DNA from: Aphis gossypii
Lineage: Eukaryota > Arthropoda > Insecta > Hemiptera > Aphididae
Length of the DNA stretch: 64,000 bases
Assembly: GCF_020184175.1 (NCBI RefSeq)
Contig: NC_065530.1
Span: 42,385,260 to 42,449,259, forward strand
Direction: 5' to 3'
Numbering within the stretch: position 1 is the first letter of the stretch; every line of letters starts with the position of its first letter. Made by a program: the position numbers and the translations under genes. Of the stretch, positions 1 to 15,000 are shown in pieces. Under the pieces are notes generated by a model, which saw nothing but the letters and a program-made list of their open reading frames with translations, ran no database searches and was not told where the DNA came from.

Positions 1-3000
1 ATACATCACGAAATAATACAGACAAGCATAATGTATATTATAATATTATTAAACAAACGAATGAAGACTACGTCAGAATTTTCGAATTTTCGAATTTATT
101 AATAAATTATTAACCTAACCTATACATACTCATTACTCAATACGAGTCATCTACAGTCATCGCCGTGTAATATTACGACCAAACGGTTAACGGAACACTT
201 TAAAAAACGTCATTCCAGATTTTTAAATTATAACGACCTATACATTATGCATTACAACACTACAGATTACAGGTCCCTATATGACTGCTGCAGTAGATGC
301 TTATTTAATATTTATCTGTAAATTATAAACATCAACTTTTAAATTTAAATCTGCGTATCTAATTACCAAGTCTTATGAAACGTGTTCTCTGAATAGCATA
401 GGAGTATTACTTTAGAACAGCGATGACTTTTTTATGTACGGAAATACCATACATTTGAAGTGATTCATTTCAAAAATGTTTGACAAAATGTTGATACGTT
501 CAAAATAATATAATATTCTTATTTATTATGTATACAGATTTCAAACTAACAGTGTGGTAAAAGTTTTATTCGATTTCCCTTTTATTTACATAAAACAACC
601 AAGAATATTATCGCGGTTGTTATCAATATTACAATAATTTCAAGGTATATAGGTATCAATAATTTAAATCATGATATTAATATTAAATCATAGCCTGCAG
701 TATATGGGTACTCTCAGAATAACTCAAATACAGGAAGCAAACTAACCCATCTAACACAATCTTTCCAATTTATTTGATTTGAAACTACCTTTATGAATTG
801 ATTAACCTTTAATGTTTGTTCGATTACATAAGCAGCTGTATAATATAAAAACATAAAATGCATGTGAATAAGAACAATCCAAAATTATAAACGATAGAAC
901 AAAATATTAACTTGAACATAAACATAAACAATATTTATCATCAAATAAACAAATTAAAACAAAAATAAATATCGATTAGTCACTTTGAAAAAAAATAATA
1001 ATAATGTAAAAAACATTAGAGTTTAAAAATAATATGCCGGCTAAAAGATTTATTCGTAAAAAATTACAAATACCAACTTTAATTAACACTTAAAAAAAAC
1101 TATAAAATAGTAATTTAGTCGATCGAGAATCTAAAATGTTTTATAAAAAATAATTAGTAATAATTACATCAGGAATACATTAGACAAAATACATTGTTGT
1201 TTAACGTTTAAAAAAATTAAAAGGTTTTCTCGGCACATTTTACGTTTTAAAAACCCTTCTGACAAATATTATCGTTTCGAGAAAAAACAAATAATCTTTA
1301 TAAATTGATATCTGGTTTTTGTATAATAATAGACTACTACATAACAAAAAAAAACACGACGAAATCTTAACGATAGAGAAAAACAAAAAGAAAATGTAGA
1401 TAATTTATAATTAGTAGGTAGGAACCTACATAATACATAAATGATTGTACAAATAATAATATTATATGAGTTACAGAGTTTAAATATCATTATATTGCAC
1501 TCGTGTGTTGAAGTATCACGATTTAATTTGAATAATTAGTCGAACACCGGCACAATATGTGTTTTAACAATTATTTAATATTGTAGCAAGAATGAGAGCG
1601 GCATGTGATACAGTTTATAATATAATTATTGTTGTTATTAAAATTATGTTTGTACAACGACTTAAGATTTAACGACCATTCGATGTGCATCATTGTAGAC
1701 TGCAGTTTTCATTAATTTAAATTACATGACAGTAAATACTCCAATAACAAACACGCAGTCGAAAAAATTCTATAAGAAATATTATATTAAAATATAAAAC
1801 AATGTAATACATTGTAAGCATTTTTAGCCACTAGCCACATACTCAAGTAAAGTATATTTATGGAAAATATCTTCAAATAATTAAATTTTTATGCTATTTA
1901 AAAAGTGTCCAATAGCAATAAATTTATTTTTTCGAAAAAAAATCACCCTGTTTCGTTTAAATCGTTAAATAGACAATTTTTTAAAAAATCTTGATGTAAA
2001 ACGAAATTTAAACGAGTAGTTTGTGAACTAGAGATAATAGATCCATGATAATAGTTTTGGATGATATTATAGCGACTATAAAGTATGAAAATGTAGTAAT
2101 TAATTAATATTTTATAATTTATAAATATTATATGAATATAATAAATATTAGATCCAACATATATATATATCTATTTTATATTTTTGTAAAACCAATTGTA
2201 AGAACTATTATATTTAATACACTACCTACATTTTAATAACTGAGACTCTACTCGTTTGAACTTTGATTAAATTACATCAACATTTTCATAAAAAATCAAC
2301 TACTTTATAGAAAAAAGTTGATGCTCATTTGTTAAAAAGATACGTCTGTATCGACACAGGTCACTTCTTAAACGGTATAAAACTCTAAATATTTGAAAAT
2401 ATGATCCTTAATTTAGTACGAAAAAAAAACGGAGAAAACAAGCTTGATGAATCGACTAATAGATTTGGTAAATATAATATTGTTTTTATCATGCCCTCGT
2501 AAAAGTGTTCGTTCTTCAAACGCTACAGTAAAATTGGCGTTTAAGTCACGCGCGAACAATTTATTATATACTCTTTGCTGCACCGTTATGGTCTTCTAGA
2601 ATAACGACGATTCGAATGTAAAACGGCGTGCTCATTTTTGTGTTTATTCATTTTTCAATATATCTATATTGCACCTACATACAATAATAACAAAATATAA
2701 GTATAGTAGAGTTTTCGAACGGAATTGATCAGTTGGCGAAAAGACCTAGTGACGATGATTTTGTTGATTTATACATTTTATGTGTAATAAATGTACGAAA
2801 TCGAGAGAAATTTAATTTGAGCACTCCGAAATTATAATATACCGTAGGAAATAATGTGTTTTTCATTCAACCATTCCGGGTGACATCGATTTCATATAAC
2901 ATCATAATATTCTATACGAGTTTTTCACCAACCGCGTCAAAAATTGTGAAATATATTAATATATTATGTATTTATTATTTATATACACCGCCTATATGTG

Positions 3001-3124
3001 TTTTGTTTCGTACGTGTACGAGAATAAAAGTATACACATTATAACAATATATTATCACACTTCACACAAAATGTTATACTACAAGACAGTAAACAACAGT
3101 TATTTATACTTAATAACCAGTGCC

Positions 3125-3150
3125 CTCCTCCCCCCCCCCCAAAAAAAAAC
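3125..3150. repeat. Poly-C/poly-A homopolymer junction
   Basis: A run of about 14 pyrimidines, mostly C, passes directly into a run of A. Such runs are slippage-prone and the exact lengths may be assembly-dependent. Confidence 0.7.
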
Positions 3151-3779
3151 ACAAAAATCGGGAAAATTTAAGACATATGTAGATATATTGTATACTATTA
3201 AAGTTGTAATTTATACTATAATAAAAAAAGCCTAAAATAATATATTAGTTTACTAATTTTAATTTAATTTCTATTTTTTTATCTTATTAGTTTCTAAGTT
3301 TTTAATAAAATACTATATTATATTATTATATTATATTAAAAGAATTAGATACAGAATATTAGATCAAGTGTGCTGCTGCACCGTTACGAATCATTCATGG
3401 CAATAATGTATCACTGTCACTCGTTTCCACCACAAAAAGTATATGTACACTGTACAGACAAAAATTAAAAATATAGCCACTGCATCAGAAAACCGAACCT
3501 ACGACGAATCCTAATTAAGTTTTCGCTTTATAACAAACTATTAGCCCTCCTAAGACAAAATCCTGACTACATTACTGTATTATATCGTATAAATATTTTT
3601 CTTTTCTGCACAAACTTTAAAATGTACCTATAATACTCTTCGTGTTTGAATGATAATCATGACACATAAAAATATAAGCTCAAAACCTAAATATTTATAG
3701 GTTTTTATCCAAATTCAGGTAATAATAAACCAAAACTGCCATAACTATATCTGCACTTTTTAATAACTACAAAAGAACT

Positions 3780-4620
3780 TCAAAAAGTCATCGTCGGGGT
3801 AACTGGCTCGGTGGATAAGCCTCCCTCTCTCCCTATAATGTATATATTATAATTTCACACGTGCACAGCACACAACTAATTAACACAACAATAAGGGTCG
3901 TCGTCACTAACGCGTATCGGCTGCACACGCATATTATAGTATATGACGTATATTTTATAATATTATAATATATGTGTACCGCGTGCGGGCATAGTGATGC
4001 GAGTTAAACAGTGTATAAGAAACTTGACGCCAGTTTTCCTTTTTTTTCCTTAATATGTACATCATATACGTAAGCACCATTATCGTAATTACACTAGGGT
4101 ACTGGGTTTTTTCTTTCGCTTCCCTCTCGAAACACAAGCACAAAAACAAAGACAAAAAAAAACCAAAAACAGCTGGTTAGCGAGTTTATCGTATGTGTAC
4201 AGTGTACACTGTACACAGCACTGCTGCAGAACCACCGCCACCATTACCGGTCCACCCCACACCGCATTATGATGTGTACGACGCATAACAAAATATTTTA
4301 CTCGATAGCGCTCCGGTGTCACAATGCATTTTTCGAGTCGCACAAAACGACCCTCGTTGGATTTCACAGATTCAACGGCAAATCGCAAAATGCGGACGAG
4401 TGGCTGTTTCGGTTTTTAAAATTCATACATTCTATATAATACAACTCAGTATTTTATTTTTTTCGCGGGAAGATTGTCGGAGGGATATGATAGTGTTGAG
4501 GGGGGGGGATCAAAGGGAGAGAGAGAAACAGCTGCCATGGCAGCCGCGACGAGACACAAATTCGGCTGGTCACAAATACGCGCACGAGCGACGATAGATC
4601 GGATGTATACTAAAAAATAT
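3780..4620. other. Less AT-rich island in the desert
   Basis: The composition changes to a mixed-base sequence rich in CG dinucleotides compared with its surroundings. It holds a perfect 22-base palindrome at 4195-4216 and a G run near 4500. Open frames overlap on both strands here, but none resembles a known protein and none is flanked by convincing splice sites. It could be a regulatory island or an alternative promoter. The function is unknown. Confidence 0.25.
4195..4216. repeat. Perfect 22-base palindrome
   Basis: The sequence reads identically on both strands. It is built from alternating GTGTAC/AGTGTACACT blocks, and the TGTACAGTGTACA core also reads as a short direct repeat. Confidence 0.8.
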
Positions 4621-7600
4621 AAAAAACAAACGCTAGAGCAACCGGCCTATAATGTAGGGGATACTATTATTTGATACTCTAAATGAAATATTATTGTAAT
4701 ACTAAGACCGTCAATAGGAACCTTTATTATTATTTATTTATTTATTTATTTGGTTCTTGTAACAATTATAATTGTGCGGAAGATTTAAACATACAAAACT
4801 TGTTTTTAAATAATAAAGAGAATAGAGATACATTATTTACATTATACATATATTAATAAAATGCGTGTGATGCGAAGATGACGGCACGCCCTCGCACTTA
4901 CGCATGAGATCGACTCGCTGCTGTCAGAAACATACGTCGTCGACCGAAACCATTATTCGATTATAATTCAAGAAATTTTGTATATAATATATACACCTAT
5001 ATTCGTCTTACAAACGCATAACATAAAGCAACAAATTTAGGTTTAGCTAAGAGGAGTTTTGTGATAGTTTTAATATTACAACAGTAAATAAACTTAACAA
5101 TTAATATAAAATTTAAAAAATATTATCCGAGCATGCGGGGCACTGCAGTCAGTTATTTCTCTCAATTATTTTCTATTTTATAATTTGAAGTAAGTAATCT
5201 ATAAACATTTTTATATTTTTATGTTTAATATCTTACATACGTCGATAATTTAACATCGTAATACTCACTTTAAAATTAAAATATTGTTAAAAAGTAAACG
5301 AAAAATCTCTACGGATAGTATTATTCTTAACTAAAGTAATATTAAAACTAACTATATATAATATATTCTACTTAACGCAAATTTACTTAATTGTATTGCG
5401 TTTATAGACTTGGAAATAACATATGCAGGAATCATGTCTTATTATAATATTATTATGATGTACAATCACGACGATGCGAGATATTCCGCTGTGTCGAAAC
5501 GTTAATCTCATTTATACGCTATTATTATTCAAAGTCGACGTTTCCCTCTGATTTATAATAATATTATAATTAAGATGGGGCTGATTCTATACAAAAACGA
5601 GAAATGATACAAAATTTACCAACACAATGTGTGTACGCTTTTTAATTACAATTTGGAGTAGTTCTATATAAACTTGAAAACGATAACTTCAAATATAAGT
5701 ACCTAACCAGGTATCAGTTATTATATAACCTATATTATAAAAAAATACAAAATATATAGTTTATATATATTATTATATTAATATAAGATCTTTTATAATA
5801 TTAAATTCTATTATATTTAAAGCACTTGTGGATTGTAAGCGTACAGCTTAATAAAAAACCAATAGGTAGAATTTTAATTTTCAATACTTAAACAATTTAA
5901 TAAAAAAAACAAAACAAGAAAAATGCTATTATTTTAATTCTATTTATAGAAACTAAAAATGCATTATAACTACTATACTTCCCGTTTCGACGAAAAAATG
6001 ATAATTCAAATTATGTTCGAACGTTTGAATTCTGAAATTTTATAAATATTATAAATTTAACTTTGTCTTATACTTAATACTTGGTATAATATAAATATAG
6101 ATAAAAAAATTTTAATCGACGACCCCCTCCTAATGTTATGACGTGTGGATCATAAGGGACGCCTCGCACATCATGTCCGATAAAAAGTTACATACATATG
6201 TAAATATATATTATATTATACAAGAAAGGAAGCTTACGAGGCCGTGTCACCACGCCCGATAAAAGCTCGACGAGAGTGCCTGCGGAATTAAAATCGTTCA
6301 CTCGTCACATAGTACCACGTTTTCTATTAAAAGTATACGCAATTTCTATTTAAAACGAGACGTGTAGATGTATACCAGTGATGGGCAATCTCTCATATAG
6401 ATATATTATACATTTGTATCTTTTACCCGAAGACGTACGCGATATACTTCTTGAAATTTTGTTTTCGAAGCCCCAAAAGTTAAGCCCCTAGCCAAAGGTC
6501 TGCGTTTTATCTGTTGTTACTAAATAAACTTCAAGTACCTACCGCTATTATCCTAGTTGCCCAATTCTAGTGCGTAGTTATACTATCCTATATATTACTA
6601 GATTGGTTCGCGAACACTTGTTTTTTGAATATCGGTTCGGAGGAACTCGCAGTTACAGCAAGATTTCGAATAAAAGGCAAAAAAATGGATAAAACTGAAT
6701 AGCGTGCGTAATAATAAACACGACGACGGAAAACGTTTAGCCATTTTTATAGTTCTCAAAAAGTTTCTTAACAACTCCGCCGGTGTTCGGACAGTGTCTT
6801 ATATAGATACACGAGCCACTCACGATCCGGGAATATATACGACTAGGGGAGCTCTTGTCGTAAAAGATAAGCTGCAGCTTTTAGGCGTCCCATATAAAAA
6901 CGCAGTAAAATCGCGATCATAGACCACGGCCACGTTATCGTATGAAAACACTTTAGAGTTCTCCTCTTTTATGACACACAATCGATTCTGTATACTCGTT
7001 GTTAATGCTACAATAATATTCACTGAATATTAAATTCAATAATGTGTTGTCGCGTTTAACCAAATTACAGAAAGCAACTCGAACGCACTAAACTACAACA
7101 AACCCGATAAGTGACATATTATAATATAAGATTAAGTTATTCGATTGTTAGTACTTAATACTACGGTCCGATCAATAATGGAATATACTCAATAACGAAC
7201 TCGATAACGTTTTAAGAAATATGTTGAGTCGAAAGAAACTGTTTTAAAACGCTGACATAGAACTATAATACACAGAAAAAAATCGAAACCAAAACAATAC
7301 GCTGTACAGCAGGTAGGTAACAATATAATAAATATTATAATAGTTTGAGCTGTAGGCCCGTAGCACATTATTCTTGGGTTTTGAAGCAGCGAAATTAATC
7401 TTGTTAGAAACGTAGAATTATAATACGCGTCAAGGACTCTATAGAGGATTTGATTACCAGAATAAATAATTACGGCCCGGGTCGGGGTGGTAATTAAAAG
7501 AGAACACTAGACTACTATAGCATAATACACAATATATATTTAACAAGCATACTCACTCCTTTTATTGCCTTTAATAATGAATTTATTCAAATTCAGATTT

Positions 7601-9290
7601 TTGGCATTTTTAAATATAATTAAAAATCATATTTTTAAGATTTTTAAACTATACTAACTTTAATAAGCATCTCAAAGCGATACTAACTTCTATTTTTCAA
7701 ATGAGAAGAACCCAAGAGTGGATATTTATGTATTTTTTTTTTTTTTAATATGGATAAACATAATTCAAAATTAATGCATACGAATAGTTTTTCAGTAAAG
7801 TACCAATGTACTTAAAGATTCAAAAATAAAATTTTAAATAACTGCATTATAAAAGAAAAACGGGGTAAGCATACTTGGTGAATCACTCTGTATATATTAT
7901 ATACATAAAAGTACAAACATTTTCAGGCTCCAAATGACGTATCTTCAGTAGTATATACTGTAAAAAGTTATATTACAGTCCGGATCGAAAAACCATCACC
8001 GTTAGTGATCATCTTGCTGGCACTTGGCACGTTTTGACATTTTGTATCCATAGGAATGGCAGAATTCGTAAAATATAAATTGGCAAACTCCGACGACAAC
8101 GTTTCTGGCACCTCGTTTTGTTCTCTCTCCTCTCACCCAGCACCGGTGTACTGTTTATTACATTTACAGAGCTGTAATTTCGTTTTATATCACGACTACG
8201 AAATAGTACATAATCTACGTCGACGTTGTCACCGGGACAGATGAAGAAGACAAACACGCACATTATAGTAGTAATTTAATAGGTGTATACTGTATACCAT
8301 ACAGACTACGCAAACAATAGCACGCATTCTTAACCCACGAAATATTTAAACACCTATTAATGAAATCGTAATAATATATTCATAAGCAAACTTCCTACAG
8401 TGCATATAATATACAATTAAGTGAGTATATAATATTTTAAAACATAAACAACAAAATAAAAACCGTTCCGATAAAAACGCAGTGCAACTCCATTACATAA
8501 TGGGCATGATCATTATTTGTCCAAGAATAATTTTTTATAATATTTTTGGCTCAATATTTCTTTTACTTATTTTGTTTATTATTATTATTATTATTTTGTA
8601 CGCCACTTCAAAACGAAAACCAACCAAAGGTATATACAATACATATAATGTTAGTATACAATACGAAATGTCAGCAATTTTTTACCACCCAAGTGCCGCA
8701 TAAACATCTTGTGTTTCGTTTGAAATGGAAACGCGCGTGAAATGAAATATCCCAGGCATATTTCGGAAAGTAATGGTAATGTTCTTGCTAGTTTTATTTA
8801 TACACAATAAATTATAATATGTTTTTTTTTAAGTAATGATAATTGATATAATATATTTGTTTAGTATTTCTACAGAATGCATAGCGTATAATATTTTACA
8901 TTAAAATTTTAAAATCAATTTTTTATACGTTTTAAAAACAACTCAAGACATTTTTAATATTTTAATGAATTTTATTTTTTCACAATTTATAAATATGAGA
9001 CAAAACCACTATCAGAGCCTGACAATCGATTAAGAAATATAATAATAAAATAAAAGGCAGATATATATAATTTCTTAATTGCATGACTTCCTGATCAAAT
9101 ATAATAGTGTTGTCAAAAAATATAATTCTCATCTTTCTAGTGAAGTTAACATCACATGAACACATAATAATTTATAAAATATGTATAAAGTATATTGTGA
9201 TACGTATAAGTATAAAACTATGCGAGAAATTTGTTTTCACTGCAAGACATTATCAACAATATCGTGACATCAACAACAATGATGATAACG

Positions 9291-9314
9291 ATAATAATAA
9301 TAATAATAATAATA
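9291..9314. repeat. (AAT)n microsatellite
   Basis: About eight uninterrupted AAT triplets. They generate long meaningless Asn/Ile/Tyr runs in several frames. Confidence 0.9.
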
Positions 9315-11170
9315 ACGAAAAAACGACGTGTTCACACGATTATAGTGATAACAGAACGAGTGGTAAGCAAGTATATAGGAGAAAACCAACAGTGGACATT
9401 TGAGATATCGGAATACAATATTTGCGCAAACCAAACTAGTCAATATAAACTTCCTCAATTGCCAAGCACTTAATACAGAATATATTATACTCGTTTCTGT
9501 TTGGTTTGCAATTTGTAATAAATACAAACGTACGTATAATAATAATCAATGATAGGTGCACATATAGGATCGTCAGTTCCCACTGCTGCAAATCATTAGA
9601 ATTTCCGAAATTATGATCGGGAAAACGGAGCAAACAAGTTATAAGTACCATTAAAAGATTTAGATCATTTTGCTGCTACAACTTAATTTTTTCTATACAA
9701 TCTACAATATCGAATATACTAAGAATAAATAATTAAAAATAATAAAATAAATTTTTTTAAATAACTGTTTAGTATATTACAGTATAATATTTTTTTACTT
9801 AATATTTTGGAGAATCGTACGATATAGGTAAGCCTTATATTGTTTACGGCCTTCACATTTTAATTGTGATGCAATAAATAAACATACTATAACATAAGTA
9901 CAATATATTATGTGTTATTACATAATAATAGTTATTAATGTGCCTAATTTATGTCTTAACATCAGTATATTCCTTAATGTTTTCGAAAACTACCACTTAG
10001 ATATTTTAACATTTTTTAAGTCAAATTAATCAACTGCCCAACTTGCCCCACTCTACGCTACGATTAGCGCAGTAAACGACTAAGAACAGCGATAATTACA
10101 TAATTATTACTTTATTATTATAAAAATGATTATATAGCCAAACTAGAGCGCATGAACACATATAAACTGTCGAACGCAGTAGACGTCTTATACCAATAAT
10201 AATTATGAGCCAGTCAAAGCACCTTATACTATATTAATATAGTAGGTATGATATATTTTGTTATTTTGTTTATTTGTTTTTACCTTGTTCTCGTTTTAGC
10301 TGTACGGTAAAACGGGTAAACAAGTCGACTCATCACGTCGTGTGATATCCGCGACGTGTGCAGTATGCAACCGTCACATTTACAGGTACATATATTTATA
10401 AAATGTATTTTACACAATGATATTTTTGGCGTAGATAATGGTTTTACTTTTTAGAAACATTGAGCCATTTAAACCGCATAATGAATATTTTTTGAATAAT
10501 AGTATTATACATTTTACCAGCATATTTTATATAACCTATAACTTTAGATTAGATCTAATCGTATTACTAAAACAAGTAAAAATTAACATTTTAAAATAAC
10601 TACCTACCTAAAAAGTTAACTACACACGGAATAGTGAGGAGTTGAAGTCCTTTCCTTAGATACTATTTTAAAGATTATTACTCGTTTACATCAGTTAATT
10701 TACAAAACTATGGTAATAATACTAATAATTAATATTCAAGACTATATACGCACCAACAGGCAAACAGTGCAACCTACAATATACATTATGTACGTTTGTG
10801 CCTTGTGGTTATTATCAGTTAGAACTATAAGCATTTAATTTATATTTAAATGACTTGTACAAACAATTATTTGTACCTAGTCCTTTATTTCATTTTTAGA
10901 TCCTCCTAGCCACCACCTAAAGAAATAATTTAAATTTTGACTGCCAACACACTGTCTATTTTTTTAATTGTCGATACGCGCAATTCACAATCATACAATG
11001 CCGGGCTATTCGATTTACCTACAGAGATTAAGATGTTTACTTTTGTTATAAGATATTGAAGTATAGGGGAGATAACATATATTATAATAGGATCATCTAA
11101 GGTAGATAGGGCCTCGGGCACCAGCCCATATCATCACTCGAAAATTGGAAGTTAAAATCACCTCCACTAC

Positions 11171-11193
11171 AATAATAATAATAATAATAATAA
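11171..11193. repeat. (AAT)n microsatellite
   Basis: About seven AAT triplets in otherwise anonymous desert sequence. Confidence 0.9.
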
Positions 11194-14100
11194 CAATAAC
11201 GAGTGAAGAGGATGAACACATTGTATTAATATTACGTCTACGGTGTTGAATAGCTCCGTACCTCTACTATACAAACTATAATATGATATTATGAATATGT
11301 TCAAAAATGTCTCGACCGATTCGCCTCGCGTCATAAGAGAATTCCCTTTTTGCAGCTTGTAATATTACATGTATAGGTAGTATTTTACTAAACAATATTA
11401 GTGCAAGTTATACGACTGCGCGTGTACAGTTCACGGGTCTATTATTTTTTAGTAAATTATAATATAAGTTGTGCTGCCCGTATGACGATATAGGTGCCCC
11501 GCGCACGAGCACTGTATATAATATATTAATACGAATAATCTTAAAAGTGTTTGCACAAAGAAAGACCGTTTAAAAACGGAGGAAAAAAATTATCGTTAAC
11601 GATAAATAAAACGGTGCATATACGCGCGAGGTGCGTTGCATATACAAACCGTGAAAAGTGTTGTCGATGAACTCGTAAAAAAAAAAAAAAAAAACCACAC
11701 GTGAAACCGGTTAGGTCTGCATAATAACGCATGTGTACACCGCGGTGTGGTGCAATGTGGCCTGCAGTCCGGCTCGTCCGAGTAAGTACTTATATTAATG
11801 TGTACCACACTTTACCTATATAATATTATACCTTAGCAGTATATTACATATTATGTTCACCTGTATGCGGTGTAATGTTTGCTGTCGGAAAAAAGGGTGT
11901 CGTCAACGCATAATATTATGTTATTATTGTTATATTGTTTTTCGTCCGTTATGGACACGTCCAGTATAATATTAGATCCGCCGCCAAGGGGCGAATACGC
12001 AATGTCCATATTATTATAACACATATTATTGTATGCTATATAACACTATATTATACATATATATATCATAATAATATTGTACCTACGATAAAACCTATAT
12101 ATAGGGACGCCTATATTATTATTTCGACGATTTTTTAATACATTTTTCGTTCAGCCGTTTACCCATATTATTATTATGCTGCAGATACAGTATTTTAAAA
12201 CACTTGAGTAAAAATGTGTTATGTACTTAAATACGTATTTTAAATATTTGTTAGGCTTTATTATAGTACCTGTACTAATACCGATTTTCCATTGATTTTT
12301 GTTTTTAATTTATAAATTTTCTATTTTAAATTCAATAATGTAGAATAAAAACAAAAAAACTGAATATAATACATAGGTAATAAAATATTTTTTTAAAAGA
12401 TTATTTTAATCCATTATTCCAAAAATGTATATATTTTAACAAAGAAAACAGATGAATAATTTATAAAAAACACTAAATGGAACGGTGTAAAACGCCTTAC
12501 AAAATAACGAAAACCATCGATTTTAAAAAATGTCAAGTGCCTATAATTATTTTTTTAAAGTATTGATATAAGTATTTATAAGCATTGATTATATAAACAA
12601 AAATGGTATCAGTAATTATATTCAAATTCATCTTAAAATTTTATTTTACAAGACTAGCTATTAATATTTATATACAAAGTAGACACTCACGTCTTCAGAT
12701 AGACAAGCACATGCTACATGCAATATTATATAATGAATAAAAATGATGCACGATCACGAATGACGGATCGCCTCCCCCACAAACTATACACGCCGTACAT
12801 CAACACTGGACCGCGTAACGATGAGACTCTTATCGCGCCCATCGGAGAAGCGTTTTTTTTCTACAACCTACGCGACGATGTCCACCGATATTATATATTA
12901 TTATTTATCATAATATTGTATCATACACGTTATAACCTGTTTAGCTATACACATCGTCGCGAACAGAAACGAGCGCGGATTTCGCCCCGAAGTATAGGTA
13001 TATTTTTGTACGGGTATTAAGTCGTGTCCATCGGACCCGAACGACCGCTAGACTGGATTTAGGGCATATAATATACAGAAAAAACCTACGTAACCTGACT
13101 ATATTTTATAAATATAATGCATCGACAGCCGCACTGCAACAGCTAACCAAAGACGATTTTCTAAACGAAATCCAAACCACACAATTGGTATGTATAATAA
13201 ATATTATGTACTATAAAGGTACATGTTATGACGAACACGTTTAGAACGTATTGTTTTTCCAAACTAAAATATAAGAGGAGACGACCGTGAGAACGACGCG
13301 TTCAAAGTCTCATATTTATTTGGTTATATAGCTTATATAGATAATTAGTGATGCTAATCAATCGTATATGTATGCAAGACCTACATTGGCTGTAAATATA
13401 AAAAGGTTGCTTGTAAGCGCCAGGAAAATTAACAGGTTTTTCTATAAAAACTTTACATGTTAAAATGTAAATTAATTAAAAACTATTAGTTAAATATTAT
13501 TTGTATGAAGGTATATTTTGTATACTTATCAATATGATAATTATTATAAATATACGCGATTTCGAATTATATATTAGTGATGGCCACAATAAAACTATGT
13601 ATATAATTATCAAGCAGCTGTCAAACATTTATAAATTAAAGACGTCTATAAAAATAGATAGGTATTTAGATTCTCTTATCAATATTAAATAGATAACGAG
13701 CTAACCCTGTAACTATAAACGTACAATAATAAACGGACTAGAACACAAAAGTACTTTCGTCTGACATAATAATATATACAATATTAATGTAATTTTTTCA
13801 TTCCATTGCAAAAAATAGTGGTATAATTAATTTAAAAATTTAAACTAATATACTCAAATAATAATTTACTACATATCTACATATAATATTCAACGGGCAT
13901 GATAGTTTTTAATAAATTCACAAAAATATCATAAAAACATCGAATTAATTTTATATATACATGGAAAGAAAAAAGTTTAAATTGCTGCAGCATACTTAAA
14001 TGGAAACGACAATGGAAAATAATACCAATATACGTCATGAACACAGACGTGGGAAGAACATTTAATTCAATATTTTATAAGTAATCCTAGCCTTTTTATT

Positions 14101-14571
14101 CGTCATAAATTCAATTAATCTTAGAATAATAGATTATATTCTCATTTATTATTATAATAAGGGAAAACTTATAATGTTTAAAACTTTGCCAACACTAAAT
14201 ATAATTTTAAAAAGTATTTGAATAATTTTTCGACTGAATGTTAAAATATATTTGAAAATAAATAAAATTCGCTGTTTATACCTACACAGACCGTATTCAA
14301 CAATACATTTTTGATAATTATTTTTCCCTTGGTTTCCACGATATTTGCTTAGAATCCCGTTTTTTGATTATAATTTACTAATTAATGAACGTTCACTTTA
14401 ACCGCCATGCATCTATACCTACCATGAGAAAAAATATTATTTTATTCTTTTAAGCGACGTTGCAACCTAAATAAAACTTATTCCAATTTAACCGCAATAA
14501 AAGATCAAAGCGTGATCAAAAGCTGATGTATAGGTGTATAATTAAAAAAAAATTTATTGGTTTTCGTATTA

Positions 14572-14602
14572 TCATTATTATTATTATTATTATATATATA
14601 TA
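14572..14602. repeat. (ATT)n followed by (TA)n
   Basis: A compound simple repeat in the desert, with ATT triplets followed by TA dinucleotides. Confidence 0.85.
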
Positions 14603-14739
14603 AATATGAACAAAGAGGAATAAAATCGTCTACACTGCAGTAGAAATATAACTGCAGAAACAAACAAAATATAAAACATTTTAAATAGGGTTTCGCGACA
14701 AAAATAAATTCACTCGCTGTTTATTGGTGTAAAAACAGT

Positions 14740-15000
14740 GTTATTCGTTGCAATTAATTTTTGTTAAAGAAGCAAATACCTCCGAGAAACTAGCTTGCCC
14801 GCCAATACAACTGCTCTACATGTAGCGATCCTTGGAAGTGTAATTATTACAGTGCGAAAGCACGACGATTTTATCAAATTAATACGTAAGCTGCAGGTAC
14901 TGCAACAAACTTATATACAACAGGAGTCAATATGATTGCAGGCCATTTTACAGAAACTACAGCACGAAATCACTATAATATTTACGCCTGAACGCATAAA
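14740..15000. other. Mixed-composition non-coding island
   Basis: About 260 bases of mixed composition sit in very AT-rich flanks, with homeodomain-type TAATT cores (near 14752 and 14840). No open frame is convincing. It may be an intronic regulatory element; this is inference from composition alone. Confidence 0.2.

Noticed and set aside
9231..9527. Overlapping frames on both strands around an (AAT) repeat
   Set aside because: They exist because the triplet repeat has no stops; the products are poly-Ile/Asn/Tyr.
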